From Acidobacteriota bacterium (GTDB lineage Bacteria; Acidobacteriota; Vicinamibacteria; Vicinamibacterales; UBA8438), in NCBI GenBank assembly GCA_009861545.1, contig VXME01000157.1, forward strand, positions 18,735-71,441: a stretch of 52,707 nucleotides of DNA, written 5' to 3'. Made by a program: the position numbers and the translations under genes. Positions 32,247 to 39,843 of this stretch are shown here, piece after piece (the first letter of the stretch is position 1; each line of letters opens with the position of its first letter). The notes under the pieces were generated by a model. The model was not told the DNA's origin and did not search any database. It saw only the letters and a list, made by a program, of their open reading frames with translations.

Positions 32247-32492
32247 GTGGTGTGGTTCAGGTCGCCGGCACAGACGCTGGCCGACCCCGTGCTCTTTCTG
32301 AGCCACGTGATGACCTGCGGTACGGTCGATGATCTCCGGGTGGTCCGGGCGCACTTCACCGACGATCAACTGAGGCAGGCTTTGCACGACGGTCTGCCGG
32401 GCATCTTCGATGCGCGCTCCTGGGCGTACTGGCACGCCGTGCTCGGCGTCGATCCCGTACCGCCGCTGCCGGCGAGGCGCCTGCCCGGCTGA
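32247..32492 (+). CDS. Small protein resembling AbiEii-associated partners
   Basis: 81 residues from GTG 32247 (GTG 32250 is equally possible). The sequence LSHVMTCGTVDDLRVVRAHF and the C-terminal PPGIFDARSWAYWHAVLGV-like stretch (here DGLPGIFDARSWAYWHAVLG, then VPPLPARRLP) resemble a widespread small protein that I recall next to AbiEii-type nucleotidyltransferase genes. That recollection needs a database search. Here no such toxin gene is adjacent: it lies eight bases after the PFOR stop. Confidence 0.6.
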   Translation: MVWFRSPAQTLADPVLFLSHVMTCGTVDDLRVVRAHFTDDQLRQALHDGLPGIFDARSWAYWHAVLGVDPVPPLPARRLPG

Positions 32493-32572
32493 CTCGAGGC
32501 GCGGCGGCGGTTTACGTCGAAGCCGCCCGGAGCCGGCGATCGATGGCAGCCGGGCATTCCGAGCCTCATGCG

Positions 32573-34240
32573 CTACCTGCGGTCCCCGGCAAGTTCTTCC
32601 GCGGTGACGTAGCGCGGCTGGATGTCGATGGGCACGCCGGCCAGCCGGTCGAGCACCCGCTGCACCTCCGGCCGCACCACGCCGAGCGTCTCCAGCACGC
32701 GATTCGCTTCGTCGTAGTCGCCCTCGGCCTGGATGGTCATCAGCCGCCGCGTCAGCTCCTCGACCGCGTCCCGGATGCGCGCGTGATCCACCCGGAACCG
32801 GCCGTCCACGCCGACGATCACGGCGCCGGCGTCGAGGAAGGTGTTGAGCTGGATCGCCACCCCGCGACCGTGTGCCCCGCCGATACCGAAGCGAATCGAA
32901 CGGAACGTCGAGGCGAGAAAGGTCGTGTAGATCTGCCGCTCCAGAGAGCGATCGATGACGCCCTTGTCGATCAGGAAATGGAGTGCCCACAGACCCGAGA
33001 CGTCGGCCTTCGCCTCCTCGATGGTGCTGTAGGTCTCGCGGAGGGCCTGACGGACCGTGGTCTCGCCCCCGTCGCCCGCGACGGTGTGCGGTCCGAGGCC
33101 GTGCATCAGCTCGTGCATCAGGATGTGGGTGAAGAACGCGTCGAAGGAGACGTCGACCCGCTCGTTGAACGCCAGCGCGACGGCGGCGATGGGCGTCAGC
33201 ACCTGTCGGAACTTCGCTTCCTGGACGTTCTTCAGCATGACGCGCTTGGAGCCGTGGTCGCGGATGACCCGCTCGTCGTTCGGCAGGTTGAACGCCGCCG
33301 TCTGCACGCCGCTGTTGGCGTCGCCGGCGGTGAAGACGACGTTGACGACTCGAATCGGCGCCAGGGCGCCGAGCTCCGGATCGCGGTAGGCGGGATCGAT
33401 CGGCAGGTTGTCCTCGAGGCCCTGCAGCTCCGCCCCGAAACGGGCGAGTTGCGCGGTCTCGGCATCGTCGCGGATGGTGACGAAGGCCTCGAAGGCCGCC
33501 TTGTAGTTGAACCACTCGTCCTCGTACACCTCGTACGGGCCGATCGTCGGCTCTATCGCGGCGTCGAGCTCCATCCACGCCACGTCGCTCTCGTAGTATT
33601 CGTTCGACGCGAAGGCGTCCGCGCGGGTCCGCAGGTAGCGCGCCAGCGTCGGCTCGGCGGTCAAATCGGCCGCGGCCCGCAGGTGTTCGGCGGCCACGGC
33701 GAGCGGTCCCTGGTACTCCAGGCTGTAGGGCACTGCCCGCAGTCCGCCGTCCGGATCCCGGCGGATGACGGTGAAGAAGCCGGTGGCGGTCGCCCGCTCC
33801 TCTGCGGACAGTCCATCGATCCATGCCGCGACCTCGTCGCGCGTGGCGTCGGGTGGATAATAGGCGGCGCCTTCCGGCTTGGGAGGGACCCCGGGTACGA
33901 ACGCCCGGTTCTCCTCGACGCGGGACCAGGGTCCCTTGTTCACGAGAAAGAAGGCGAGCTGCGCGCGACGGGCCGGACCTCGATCACCCTGGAGCGCGAG
34001 CAGCAGGGAGGGGTTGCCGGGCCAGACCTGCTCCAGGAACAGGGCATCCATGACGCGGGCCGCGTCGATGGTCCGCGCGAGCGCCGCGCGTTCCGACCGC
34101 GGCAACGAGGAGATGTCGGCGCCGATGTCGACCGGGGCGAACAGAGGCGTCATGGTGGTTCCGAACTGCCGGCCCTGCGCGGAGCTGATGGCGGCGAACA
34201 GGACGGCGAGGCTGACAGCGACGAGGGCGGCTCTGATCAT
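32573..34240 (-). CDS. Secreted M49-like (dipeptidyl-peptidase III-type) metallopeptidase
   Basis: 555 residues with a signal peptide (ALVAVSLAVLFAAISSAQG). The zinc site is HELMH at 376-380 followed by GLGPH, and EEAKAD at 408-413 supplies the second Glu. This is the M49 layout, in which eukaryotic enzymes have the hexapeptide HExxxH; a pentapeptide HExxH form is known in Caldithrix. Such enzymes remove dipeptides from the N terminus of short peptides. A secreted enzyme would act in the periplasm or outside. ATG 34240 follows AGGAGG at good spacing. Divergent from lpdA with a 37-base gap. Confidence 0.85.
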   Translation of the reverse strand: MIRAALVAVSLAVLFAAISSAQGRQFGTTMTPLFAPVDIGADISSLPRSERAALARTIDAARVMDALFLEQVWPGNPSLLLALQGDRGPARRAQLAFFLVNKGPWSRVEENRAFVPGVPPKPEGAAYYPPDATRDEVAAWIDGLSAEERATATGFFTVIRRDPDGGLRAVPYSLEYQGPLAVAAEHLRAAADLTAEPTLARYLRTRADAFASNEYYESDVAWMELDAAIEPTIGPYEVYEDEWFNYKAAFEAFVTIRDDAETAQLARFGAELQGLEDNLPIDPAYRDPELGALAPIRVVNVVFTAGDANSGVQTAAFNLPNDERVIRDHGSKRVMLKNVQEAKFRQVLTPIAAVALAFNERVDVSFDAFFTHILMHELMHGLGPHTVAGDGGETTVRQALRETYSTIEEAKADVSGLWALHFLIDKGVIDRSLERQIYTTFLASTFRSIRFGIGGAHGRGVAIQLNTFLDAGAVIVGVDGRFRVDHARIRDAVEELTRRLMTIQAEGDYDEANRVLETLGVVRPEVQRVLDRLAGVPIDIQPRYVTAEELAGDRR

Positions 34241-34254
34241 CTCCCCCGACCTCC

Positions 34255-34260
34255 TACAAT
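34255..34260 (+). promoter_or_regulatory. -10-like element of lpdA
   Basis: TACAAT lies 17 bases upstream of the lpdA ATG, inside the 37-base gap shared with the divergent peptidase gene. TAGTGT (34261-34266) directly follows and is an alternative. A short leader without a Shine-Dalgarno would result. Confidence 0.35.
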
Positions 34261-34277
34261 TAGTGTAGACGAGCCTG

Positions 34278-35711
34278 ATGACCGAAGAGACGCAGCTTGC
34301 CGTCATCGGTGCCGGTCCGGGCGGCTACACCGCGGCCTTTCTTGCGGCCGACCTCGGACTGCGCGTCACCCTGATCGACGAGGCCCCGCGGCCCGGCGGC
34401 GTCTGCCTCTACCGCGGCTGCATGCCGTCGAAGGCGCTGCTGCACGCCGCGAGGGTGGTGACCGACGCGCGCGCCGCAGCCGCCTGGGGCGTGTCGTTCG
34501 GCGACCCGACCATCGACGTCGCCCGACTTCGGGCCTGGAAGGACGACGTGGTCGCGAAGCTGACCGGCGGGCTGGCCTTGCTGTCGAGGCAACGGAAGGT
34601 CGCCTTCGTGCAGGGCCGCGCATCGTTCGAGGACGCGCACGCGCTGCGCGTCGCTCCGACCGGCGAGGATGCGGCGGACGGCGTCCGGACGATTGCGTTC
34701 GAACACGCCATCGTGGCGACCGGCTCGCGCCCCACCCGTCCGGCGGCGCTGGCCCTCGACGATCCCCGGGTGCTCGACTCGACGCGCGCGCTCGATCTCG
34801 ATGGTGTTCCGGGGTCGCTGCTGGTGGTCGGGGGCGGCTACATCGGACTCGAGCTCGGGACCGTCTACGCGGCCCTCGGATCGGCCGTCACGATCGTCGA
34901 GTTGACCGACAGCCTGCTGCCGGGTGCGGACCCGGATCTCGTGCGGGTGCTGGCGCGGCGGATCGCCGGCACCGTCCACGCGGTGCACCTGAAGACGGCC
35001 GTGAACGGGCTGGCCGCCTGCCCTGACGGGATCGAAGTGATGCTCGAACCGGCCGGCGCCGCCGTGCGGACGGAGCGGTTCGACCAGGTGCTGGTGGCGG
35101 TCGGTCGGTCGCCGAATTCGGAAGTGCCCGGTCTCGTCGAGCGGACGCGGGCGGAGCTCGACGCCCGCGGGTTCATCCGGGTGGATGCGCAGCGGCGCAC
35201 CGCCGAGCAGTCGATCTTCGCCATCGGCGACGTCGCGGGAGAACCGATGCTCGCGCACAAGGCCTTCGCCGAGGCCCGCGTCGCGGTCGACACGATTGCG
35301 GGCAACGCGGCCTCGTTCGCCCCGCGGGCGGTGCCGGCGGTCGTCTTCACCGATCCGGAGGTGGCGTGGTGCGGGCTGACCGAAGCCGCCGCCGCGGCGT
35401 CCGGCCGCGCGGTGACGGTGGCCCGCTTTCCCTGGGGCGCCTCGGGGCGGGCGCTCACTCTGGACCGGCCCGATGGCGCGACCAAGCTGGTGCTCGATCC
35501 CGAGTCGGGCCGGGTGCTCGGGGTGGGACTGGTCGGCGCCGGGGCAGGAGAGCTGATCGCGGAAGGCGTGGTCGCCGTGGAGAAGGGCCTGACCGCGGCC
35601 GACCTCGCCGGCGCCATTCATCCCCACCCGACCGTGTCGGAGACCTTCGCCGAAGCCGCCGAGGTCTTCTTCGGACGCAGCACGCACGTCTACCGTCCGA
35701 AGCGGCGTTGA
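34278..35711 (+). CDS. lpdA: Dihydrolipoyl dehydrogenase
   Basis: E3 flavoenzyme that reoxidises dihydrolipoyl groups in 2-oxoacid dehydrogenase and glycine cleavage complexes, passing electrons to NAD+. 477 residues. FAD motif GAGPGGYTAAFLAADLG, redox-active disulfide C43/C48 in CLYRGCMPSK, NAD motif GGGYIGLELGTVYAALG, FAD motif SIFAIGDVAGEPMLAHKA and the C-terminal catalytic His-Glu region AIHPHPTVSETFAEAAE are all intact. The divergent 37-base gap to the peptidase suggests its own promoter; lipA converges from the other side. Confidence 0.96.
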   Translation: MTEETQLAVIGAGPGGYTAAFLAADLGLRVTLIDEAPRPGGVCLYRGCMPSKALLHAARVVTDARAAAAWGVSFGDPTIDVARLRAWKDDVVAKLTGGLALLSRQRKVAFVQGRASFEDAHALRVAPTGEDAADGVRTIAFEHAIVATGSRPTRPAALALDDPRVLDSTRALDLDGVPGSLLVVGGGYIGLELGTVYAALGSAVTIVELTDSLLPGADPDLVRVLARRIAGTVHAVHLKTAVNGLAACPDGIEVMLEPAGAAVRTERFDQVLVAVGRSPNSEVPGLVERTRAELDARGFIRVDAQRRTAEQSIFAIGDVAGEPMLAHKAFAEARVAVDTIAGNAASFAPRAVPAVVFTDPEVAWCGLTEAAAAASGRAVTVARFPWGASGRALTLDRPDGATKLVLDPESGRVLGVGLVGAGAGELIAEGVVAVEKGLTAADLAGAIHPHPTVSETFAEAAEVFFGRSTHVYRPKRR

Positions 35712-35744
35712 CTCCCTTTCCCGCTCTCCACCCGCAGAGTCGCG

Positions 35745-36674
35745 CTACGAGGCGCAGCGGTCGAACGCTTCGGCCTGCTCGTGCGCGTGGTAGGAGCTTC
35801 GCACCAGCGGTCCCGACTCCACGTGCCCGAATCCGAGGCCGAGCGCCTGCGACTTGAGGTCGGCGAACTCGTCGGGGTGGTAGTAGCGGGCCACGGGCAG
35901 GTGCGCAATGGACGGCCGCAGGTACTGGCCGATGGTGAGGATGTCGCAGCCCGCGCCCCGCAGGTCCCGCAGCGCCGTCAGAACCTCGCCGCGCGATTCG
36001 CCGAGGCCCACCATGATCCCGGACTTGGTCGGTGTGTCGGGGCGGTGACGGCGGGCATGCTCGAGCAGTCGCAATGCCAGCCGGTAGCGCCCGCCGGGCC
36101 GGGCGCTGCGGTAGAGCCGCTCGACGGTTTCCAGGTTGTGGTTGAGCACGTCCGGGCCCGCGTCGAGCACCCACTCGAGATCGCGGGCGCGGCCCGAGAA
36201 ATCGGGAATGAGCACTTCTATGCGGCAGTCCGGCTTCCGCCGCCGGATCGCGCGGATGGAATCGGCGAACACCGCGGCGCCGCCGTCGGGCAGATCGTCG
36301 CGGTCGACCGACGTGACGACCACGTACTCGAGGTCGAGGGCCGCCACGGCCTCGGCCAGACGCTCGGGCTCGGTCCGGTCCACGGCGCCGGGCGTGCCGT
36401 GGACCACGTTGCAGTAGCCGCAGGATCGCGTGCAGACGCTGCCGAGGATCATGAACGTCGCCGTGCCGTGCTGCCAGCACTCGCCGATGTTCGGACAGCT
36501 CGCCTCCCGGCACACCGTGTTCAGGGAGAGACCGCGCGTCAACCGCTCGAGCCGCAGGTAGCCGGGGCTGCCGGGCGCCTTGACGCGGAGCCAGGGAGGC
36601 TTGGGGCCGCGCGGCGATTCTGCGAACCGTGGTGGGCGTCCGCGTACGAGCGTGACGGGAACAGGCTCTGCCAT
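35745..36674 (-). CDS. lipA: Lipoyl synthase
   Basis: Radical SAM enzyme inserting two sulfurs into octanoyl groups on carrier proteins. 309 residues. The auxiliary-cluster motif is CREASCPNIGEC (Cx4Cx5C), the radical SAM motif is CTRSCGYC (Cx3Cx2C), and the C-terminal ligand segment is GPLVRSSYHA. All cluster cysteines are present. It is convergent with lpdA, which encodes a lipoyl-dependent partner, and divergent from the ferredoxin gene. TACCAT about ten bases before the ATG on its strand may be a -10. No lipB is seen in the window. Confidence 0.97.
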   Translation of the reverse strand: MAEPVPVTLVRGRPPRFAESPRGPKPPWLRVKAPGSPGYLRLERLTRGLSLNTVCREASCPNIGECWQHGTATFMILGSVCTRSCGYCNVVHGTPGAVDRTEPERLAEAVAALDLEYVVVTSVDRDDLPDGGAAVFADSIRAIRRRKPDCRIEVLIPDFSGRARDLEWVLDAGPDVLNHNLETVERLYRSARPGGRYRLALRLLEHARRHRPDTPTKSGIMVGLGESRGEVLTALRDLRGAGCDILTIGQYLRPSIAHLPVARYYHPDEFADLKSQALGLGFGHVESGPLVRSSYHAHEQAEAFDRCAS

Positions 36675-36755
36675 GCCGAATCCGATGGTACCGCGGGTCC
36701 GTCGGCAGCGTCCACCGCGGGCGCCGGGGCCCGCCCATGGTCGCCCCGCTTCGCC

Positions 36756-36784
36756 TTGATCCCAGGCGGGCCAGCCTGTATTCT
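36756..36784 (+). promoter_or_regulatory. Sigma-70-type promoter of the fdxA-nuoBI operon
   Basis: TTGATC (36756-36761), a 17-base spacer and TATTCT (36779-36784), each a four-of-six match to consensus with ideal spacing. A start near 36791 gives a leader of about 33 nt containing GGAGG (36813-36817) six bases before the fdxA ATG. Confidence 0.5.
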
Positions 36785-36823
36785 GTGAGCGGGAAACTGG
36801 TTGGCGTAGTTCGGAGGAAATGA

Positions 36824-37087
36824 ATGGCCTATTCGATCTGTGAGCCGTGTGTCGGGACGAAGGACACTGCCTGCGTCGACGTGTGTCCGGTCGATTGCAT
36901 CCACCCGCGCAAGGACGAGGAAGAGTTCGAAGCCGAGACGATGCTCTACATTCACCCGGACGAGTGCATCGACTGCGGCGCGTGCGTGCCCGCGTGCCCC
37001 GTGGAGGCGATCTTCGCCAACGACGAGGTGCCGGACGAGTGGGAGAGCTTCATCGAAACCAACGCCCAGTGGTACGAGGGCAAGTAG
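36824..37087 (+). CDS. fdxA: 7Fe-type (3Fe-4S/4Fe-4S) ferredoxin
   Basis: 87 residues. The first motif, [19 protein letters not shown], has the insert typical of FdxA-type ferredoxins, with the first cluster lacking a usual CxxCxxC, and the second motif [15 protein letters not shown] is a canonical 4Fe-4S site. Small soluble electron carrier. Its location directly ahead of nuoB and nuoI, and 4.6 kb after the PFOR gene, makes it a candidate acceptor of PFOR electrons. The strong ribosome-binding site fixes ATG 36824. Confidence 0.95.
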   Translation: MAYSICEPCVGTKDTACVDVCPVDCIHPRKDEEEFEAETMLYIHPDECIDCGACVPACPVEAIFANDEVPDEWESFIETNAQWYEGK

Positions 37088-37102
37088 CGGTCGTCCATGG
37101 CC

Positions 37103-37123
37103 GCCGGCCGGTTTGCGGCCGGC
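37103..37123 (+). promoter_or_regulatory. Perfect hairpin in the fdxA-nuoB gap
   Basis: An 8-bp perfect inverted repeat (GCCGGCCG at 37103-37110, CGGCCGGC at 37116-37123) with loop GTTTG sits 16 bases before the nuoB ATG. There is no T-run after it, so it is not an ordinary intrinsic terminator. It may stabilise or process the ferredoxin mRNA, or lower nuoB translation; this is inference. Confidence 0.45.
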
Positions 37124-37139
37124 AGCGGAATCCATCCAG

Positions 37140-37676
37140 ATGGGTCTCATCGATCATCGCTTCGAAGACAACTTCATCACGACCAATCTCGATCGCGTCC
37201 TGAACTGGGCGCGGCAGTCCTCGCTCTGGCCGATGGGGTTCGGCCTCGCCTGCTGCGCGATCGAGATGATCGCCACGTCGACGTCGCGCTACGACATCGC
37301 CCGGTTCGGCGCCGAGGTGTTTCGCGCATCGCCGCGCCAGTCGGACCTGATGATCGTGGCGGGTACCGTCACGAAGAAGATGGCGCCCGTGCTGCGGCGG
37401 CTGTACGACCAGATGCCGGAGCCGAAGTGGGTCATCTCGATGGGTAGCTGCTCGAACGCGGGCGGTCCGTTTCCGACCTACAGCGTGCTGCAGGGCGTCG
37501 ACAAGATCGTGCCGGTCGACGTCTACGTCTCCGGCTGTCCGCCCCGTCCGGAAGCGCTCCTCTACGGATTGATGCGGCTGCAGGACAAGATTCGCAAGGA
37601 GAACACGATCCTCCGCAAGGAGCGGGTGATCATGGCGGGGCAGACCGAGCCTGTCATCGTCGAGGATCGGGGGTAG
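37140..37676 (+). CDS. nuoB: NADH-quinone oxidoreductase subunit B
   Basis: Peripheral-arm subunit of complex I carrying the terminal N2 [4Fe-4S] cluster next to the quinone site. 178 residues. Cluster ligands are in GLACCAIEM (tandem Cys), GSCSNAGGP and SGCPPRPEA. The long motif [22 protein letters not shown] is the family signature. nuoI follows with no gap, yet nuoA, C, D and the other subunits are not beside it. Start chosen as the only ATG ahead of the conserved N terminus. Confidence 0.97.
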   Translation: MGLIDHRFEDNFITTNLDRVLNWARQSSLWPMGFGLACCAIEMIATSTSRYDIARFGAEVFRASPRQSDLMIVAGTVTKKMAPVLRRLYDQMPEPKWVISMGSCSNAGGPFPTYSVLQGVDKIVPVDVYVSGCPPRPEALLYGLMRLQDKIRKENTILRKERVIMAGQTEPVIVEDRG

Positions 37677-38153
37677 GTGGACGTGCTGTTCCTGGCCAAG
37701 TTCTTTCGGACGGTGTTCCTGGTGGACCTGCTCAAGGGACTCTGGGTCACGCTCAAGTACACCCCGCAGCCGGCGTTCACGTTTCAGTATCCGGAGGAGC
37801 GCCGGCCGGTGGCGCCCCGGTTCAGGGGGGTGCTGCGCCTGCAGGTGGAGCCCGAGACCGGCGCCCAGACCTGCATCGTGTGCGATCAGTGCGCCAAGGT
37901 CTGCCCGGACGAGCTGATCAATCTGGGTGGGCACCGGGAGCCGGGACACAAGATCAAGGTGCTCGACTTCTTCGACTTCAACCTGTCGCGCTGCTCCTTC
38001 TGTGGCCTCTGCGCGGAGGTATGCCCGACCAAGCCGGTGAAGGCGCTCATCATGAGCGAGGACTACGAGCTGGGCACCTACAGCCGGAACGCCCAGATCC
38101 TGCGCGTCGACGAGATGTACGACGGCGTTCCCATCGAGCACTACACCCGGTAG
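37677..38153 (+). CDS. nuoI: NADH-quinone oxidoreductase subunit I
   Basis: Complex I subunit with two [4Fe-4S] clusters (N6a, N6b). 158 residues. Motifs CIVCDQCAKVCPDE and CSFCGLCAEVCPTKP are each complete CxxCxxCxxxCP. The N terminus (about 1-30) is a short amphipathic or membrane-associated region as usual for NuoI. GTG 37677 starts directly after the nuoB stop. Confidence 0.96.
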   Translation: MDVLFLAKFFRTVFLVDLLKGLWVTLKYTPQPAFTFQYPEERRPVAPRFRGVLRLQVEPETGAQTCIVCDQCAKVCPDELINLGGHREPGHKIKVLDFFDFNLSRCSFCGLCAEVCPTKPVKALIMSEDYELGTYSRNAQILRVDEMYDGVPIEHYTR

Positions 38154-38233
38154 TCCCACCGGCGACGGTTTCTCGATCCCCGAATCCCCGGACTCGGCAA
38201 GAGCGCCGGAACGCGGTCCTCATGACGCCGATC

Positions 38234-38262
38234 TTGTCTTGATCGGGGCGATGAGGCATAGT
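38234..38262 (+). promoter_or_regulatory. Putative promoter of the TPR/aspartic protease gene
   Basis: TTGTCT (38234-38239), a 17-base spacer and CATAGT (38257-38262). The inferred leader of about 60 nt ends with GGGAGGAG before the ATG at 38332. Confidence 0.4.
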
Positions 38263-38331
38263 TGCATTCGCTGGTCCGAGCCGCGGGGCGGATGCAGGCG
38301 GCGCGGGGCGGTTCTTGTGCGGGAGGAGCTG

Positions 38332-39837
38332 ATGCGGGTCCGAGGAATCATCGTTGCACTGACCTTCTGCGTAGCGGCGCCCATCCTCATCGGCGCCGAG
38401 TCGACCACCGACTCCGCGCGCAGCGAGGTGCGCCTCCAGCTTGCCGAACTGCTCTATGGAGATCAGCGCTACTGGGAGGCGCTGTCCGCCTACGAGAACG
38501 CGAAACAGGGGGCTCGGAACGATCAGCTCCTGCGTGCGTCGAGCGGGCTGCTCAGGTCGCTGTTGCACATCGCCGAGTTCTCCCGTGCGCAGCAGGAGGC
38601 CGACTTCCTCTACAGCCTCGACCCCGTCGAGCCGGAGTACCGGGCGCTGTACGCCGACGCATTGTGGGCGTTCGGTCTGTTCGAGGAAGCCGAGCAGGTG
38701 TACCAGGAGGTTCTCGCGAGGAGCCCGGACAGCGCCATGGCCCGCCATGGGCTCGGCCGCAGCCTCGCGGCGCGAGGCCGGCTGGAGGAAGGGCTCGTCG
38801 AGCTGCAGGCGGCCGTAGCCCGGGACCCGCGCGGCGAGTTCTACCATTCCATCGGGTCGGTCCATCGCCGCATGCAGCGTTACGATCTGGCGGCCGACGC
38901 GTTCGAGTCGTACGTCGAAGACCTGGTCGGCACGCGGATGGATCAGAAGATCGAATGGGCCCGATCCGAGATCCGCTTCCTGCGGTCGTTCGGTGAACGC
39001 ATTCCCGTCTACGTGTCGCCGGAAGGGTTGGACACGGCCCACACCATTCCGTTCCGACTCGAGCGCGACAAGGTAATCGTTCGCGGGCGCGTGAACGGTG
39101 ACGAGATCGATCTCGTCGTGGACACCGGCGCCGAGCAGATGGTGCTGTCGCAGGAGACGGCGCAGCGCGTCGGCGTCCGTCCGATCACGAACACCCTGAG
39201 CGCCGGCGTCGGCCGGGTCGGCATGCGCGGGCTCGAGCTGGGGCGGGCGGATACGCTCGAGATCGGCACGCTGCGCGTGGAGAACGTTCCCGCGCTCATC
39301 AAGAACCCGCCGCTGACCGGCCTGCCCGCAACCCGCAGCGAGAACAGCTTCTCGCCCCTTGCGCTGGGGATGTCGGCCATCGTCGACTACCAGCATCATC
39401 GCATGGTGGTGGCTCGCGAGCTGCCGCCCGGGCCGCCCGCGGACGTCGAGCTCCCGATGCGCTTCCATCGTCTGGCGCTGGTGCGGGGTGTATTGAACGG
39501 ATCGGTCCAGAAGAGCTTCATCGTCGATACCGGCGGCGAGGTCATCTCTATCAGCTTGAGCACGGCCAACGCCCTCGGGATGGTGCCGGTTCGCCACATC
39601 CCGTTGCGCGTCTACGGCACCTCGGGCTGGGACGACGACGCGTTTCTGCTGCCCGGCGTCAACCTCGGATTCGACCGCATCCGGTTCGACAACCTCGCTG
39701 TCGTCGTTCTCAATCTGCACCGCCCGAGCGCCCTGCTCGGGTTCCACATCGGCGGCATCATCGGCCACATGTTCCTGGGCGACTACCGCGTGGCCCTCGA
39801 CCTGCAGGACAGCGTTCTCCGACTCTCCGAGATCTAG
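38332..39837 (+). CDS. Secreted TPR protein with two retropepsin-like aspartic protease domains
   Basis: 501 residues with a signal peptide (GIIVALTFCVAAPILIGAES). Residues ~25-230 are TPR-type helical repeats (for example RYWEALSAYENAK and FEEAEQVYQEVLARSP). The C-terminal half has two retropepsin-like halves, each with an intact DTG: DTGAEQMVLS at 264 and DTGGEVISIS at 399. Retroviral-type proteases need two DTGs to form an active site, so the two copies could make a single pseudo-dimeric enzyme. Activity is inferred, not shown. GGGAGG precedes the ATG at 38332. Confidence 0.82.
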   Translation: MRVRGIIVALTFCVAAPILIGAESTTDSARSEVRLQLAELLYGDQRYWEALSAYENAKQGARNDQLLRASSGLLRSLLHIAEFSRAQQEADFLYSLDPVEPEYRALYADALWAFGLFEEAEQVYQEVLARSPDSAMARHGLGRSLAARGRLEEGLVELQAAVARDPRGEFYHSIGSVHRRMQRYDLAADAFESYVEDLVGTRMDQKIEWARSEIRFLRSFGERIPVYVSPEGLDTAHTIPFRLERDKVIVRGRVNGDEIDLVVDTGAEQMVLSQETAQRVGVRPITNTLSAGVGRVGMRGLELGRADTLEIGTLRVENVPALIKNPPLTGLPATRSENSFSPLALGMSAIVDYQHHRMVVARELPPGPPADVELPMRFHRLALVRGVLNGSVQKSFIVDTGGEVISISLSTANALGMVPVRHIPLRVYGTSGWDDDAFLLPGVNLGFDRIRFDNLAVVVLNLHRPSALLGFHIGGIIGHMFLGDYRVALDLQDSVLRLSEI

Positions 39838-39843
39838 CGCCCC

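Noticed and set aside
37103-37123. Rho-independent terminator between fdxA and nuoB
   Set aside because: The hairpin is perfect, but no T-run follows; nuoB begins 16 bases later. Processing or attenuation is more plausible.
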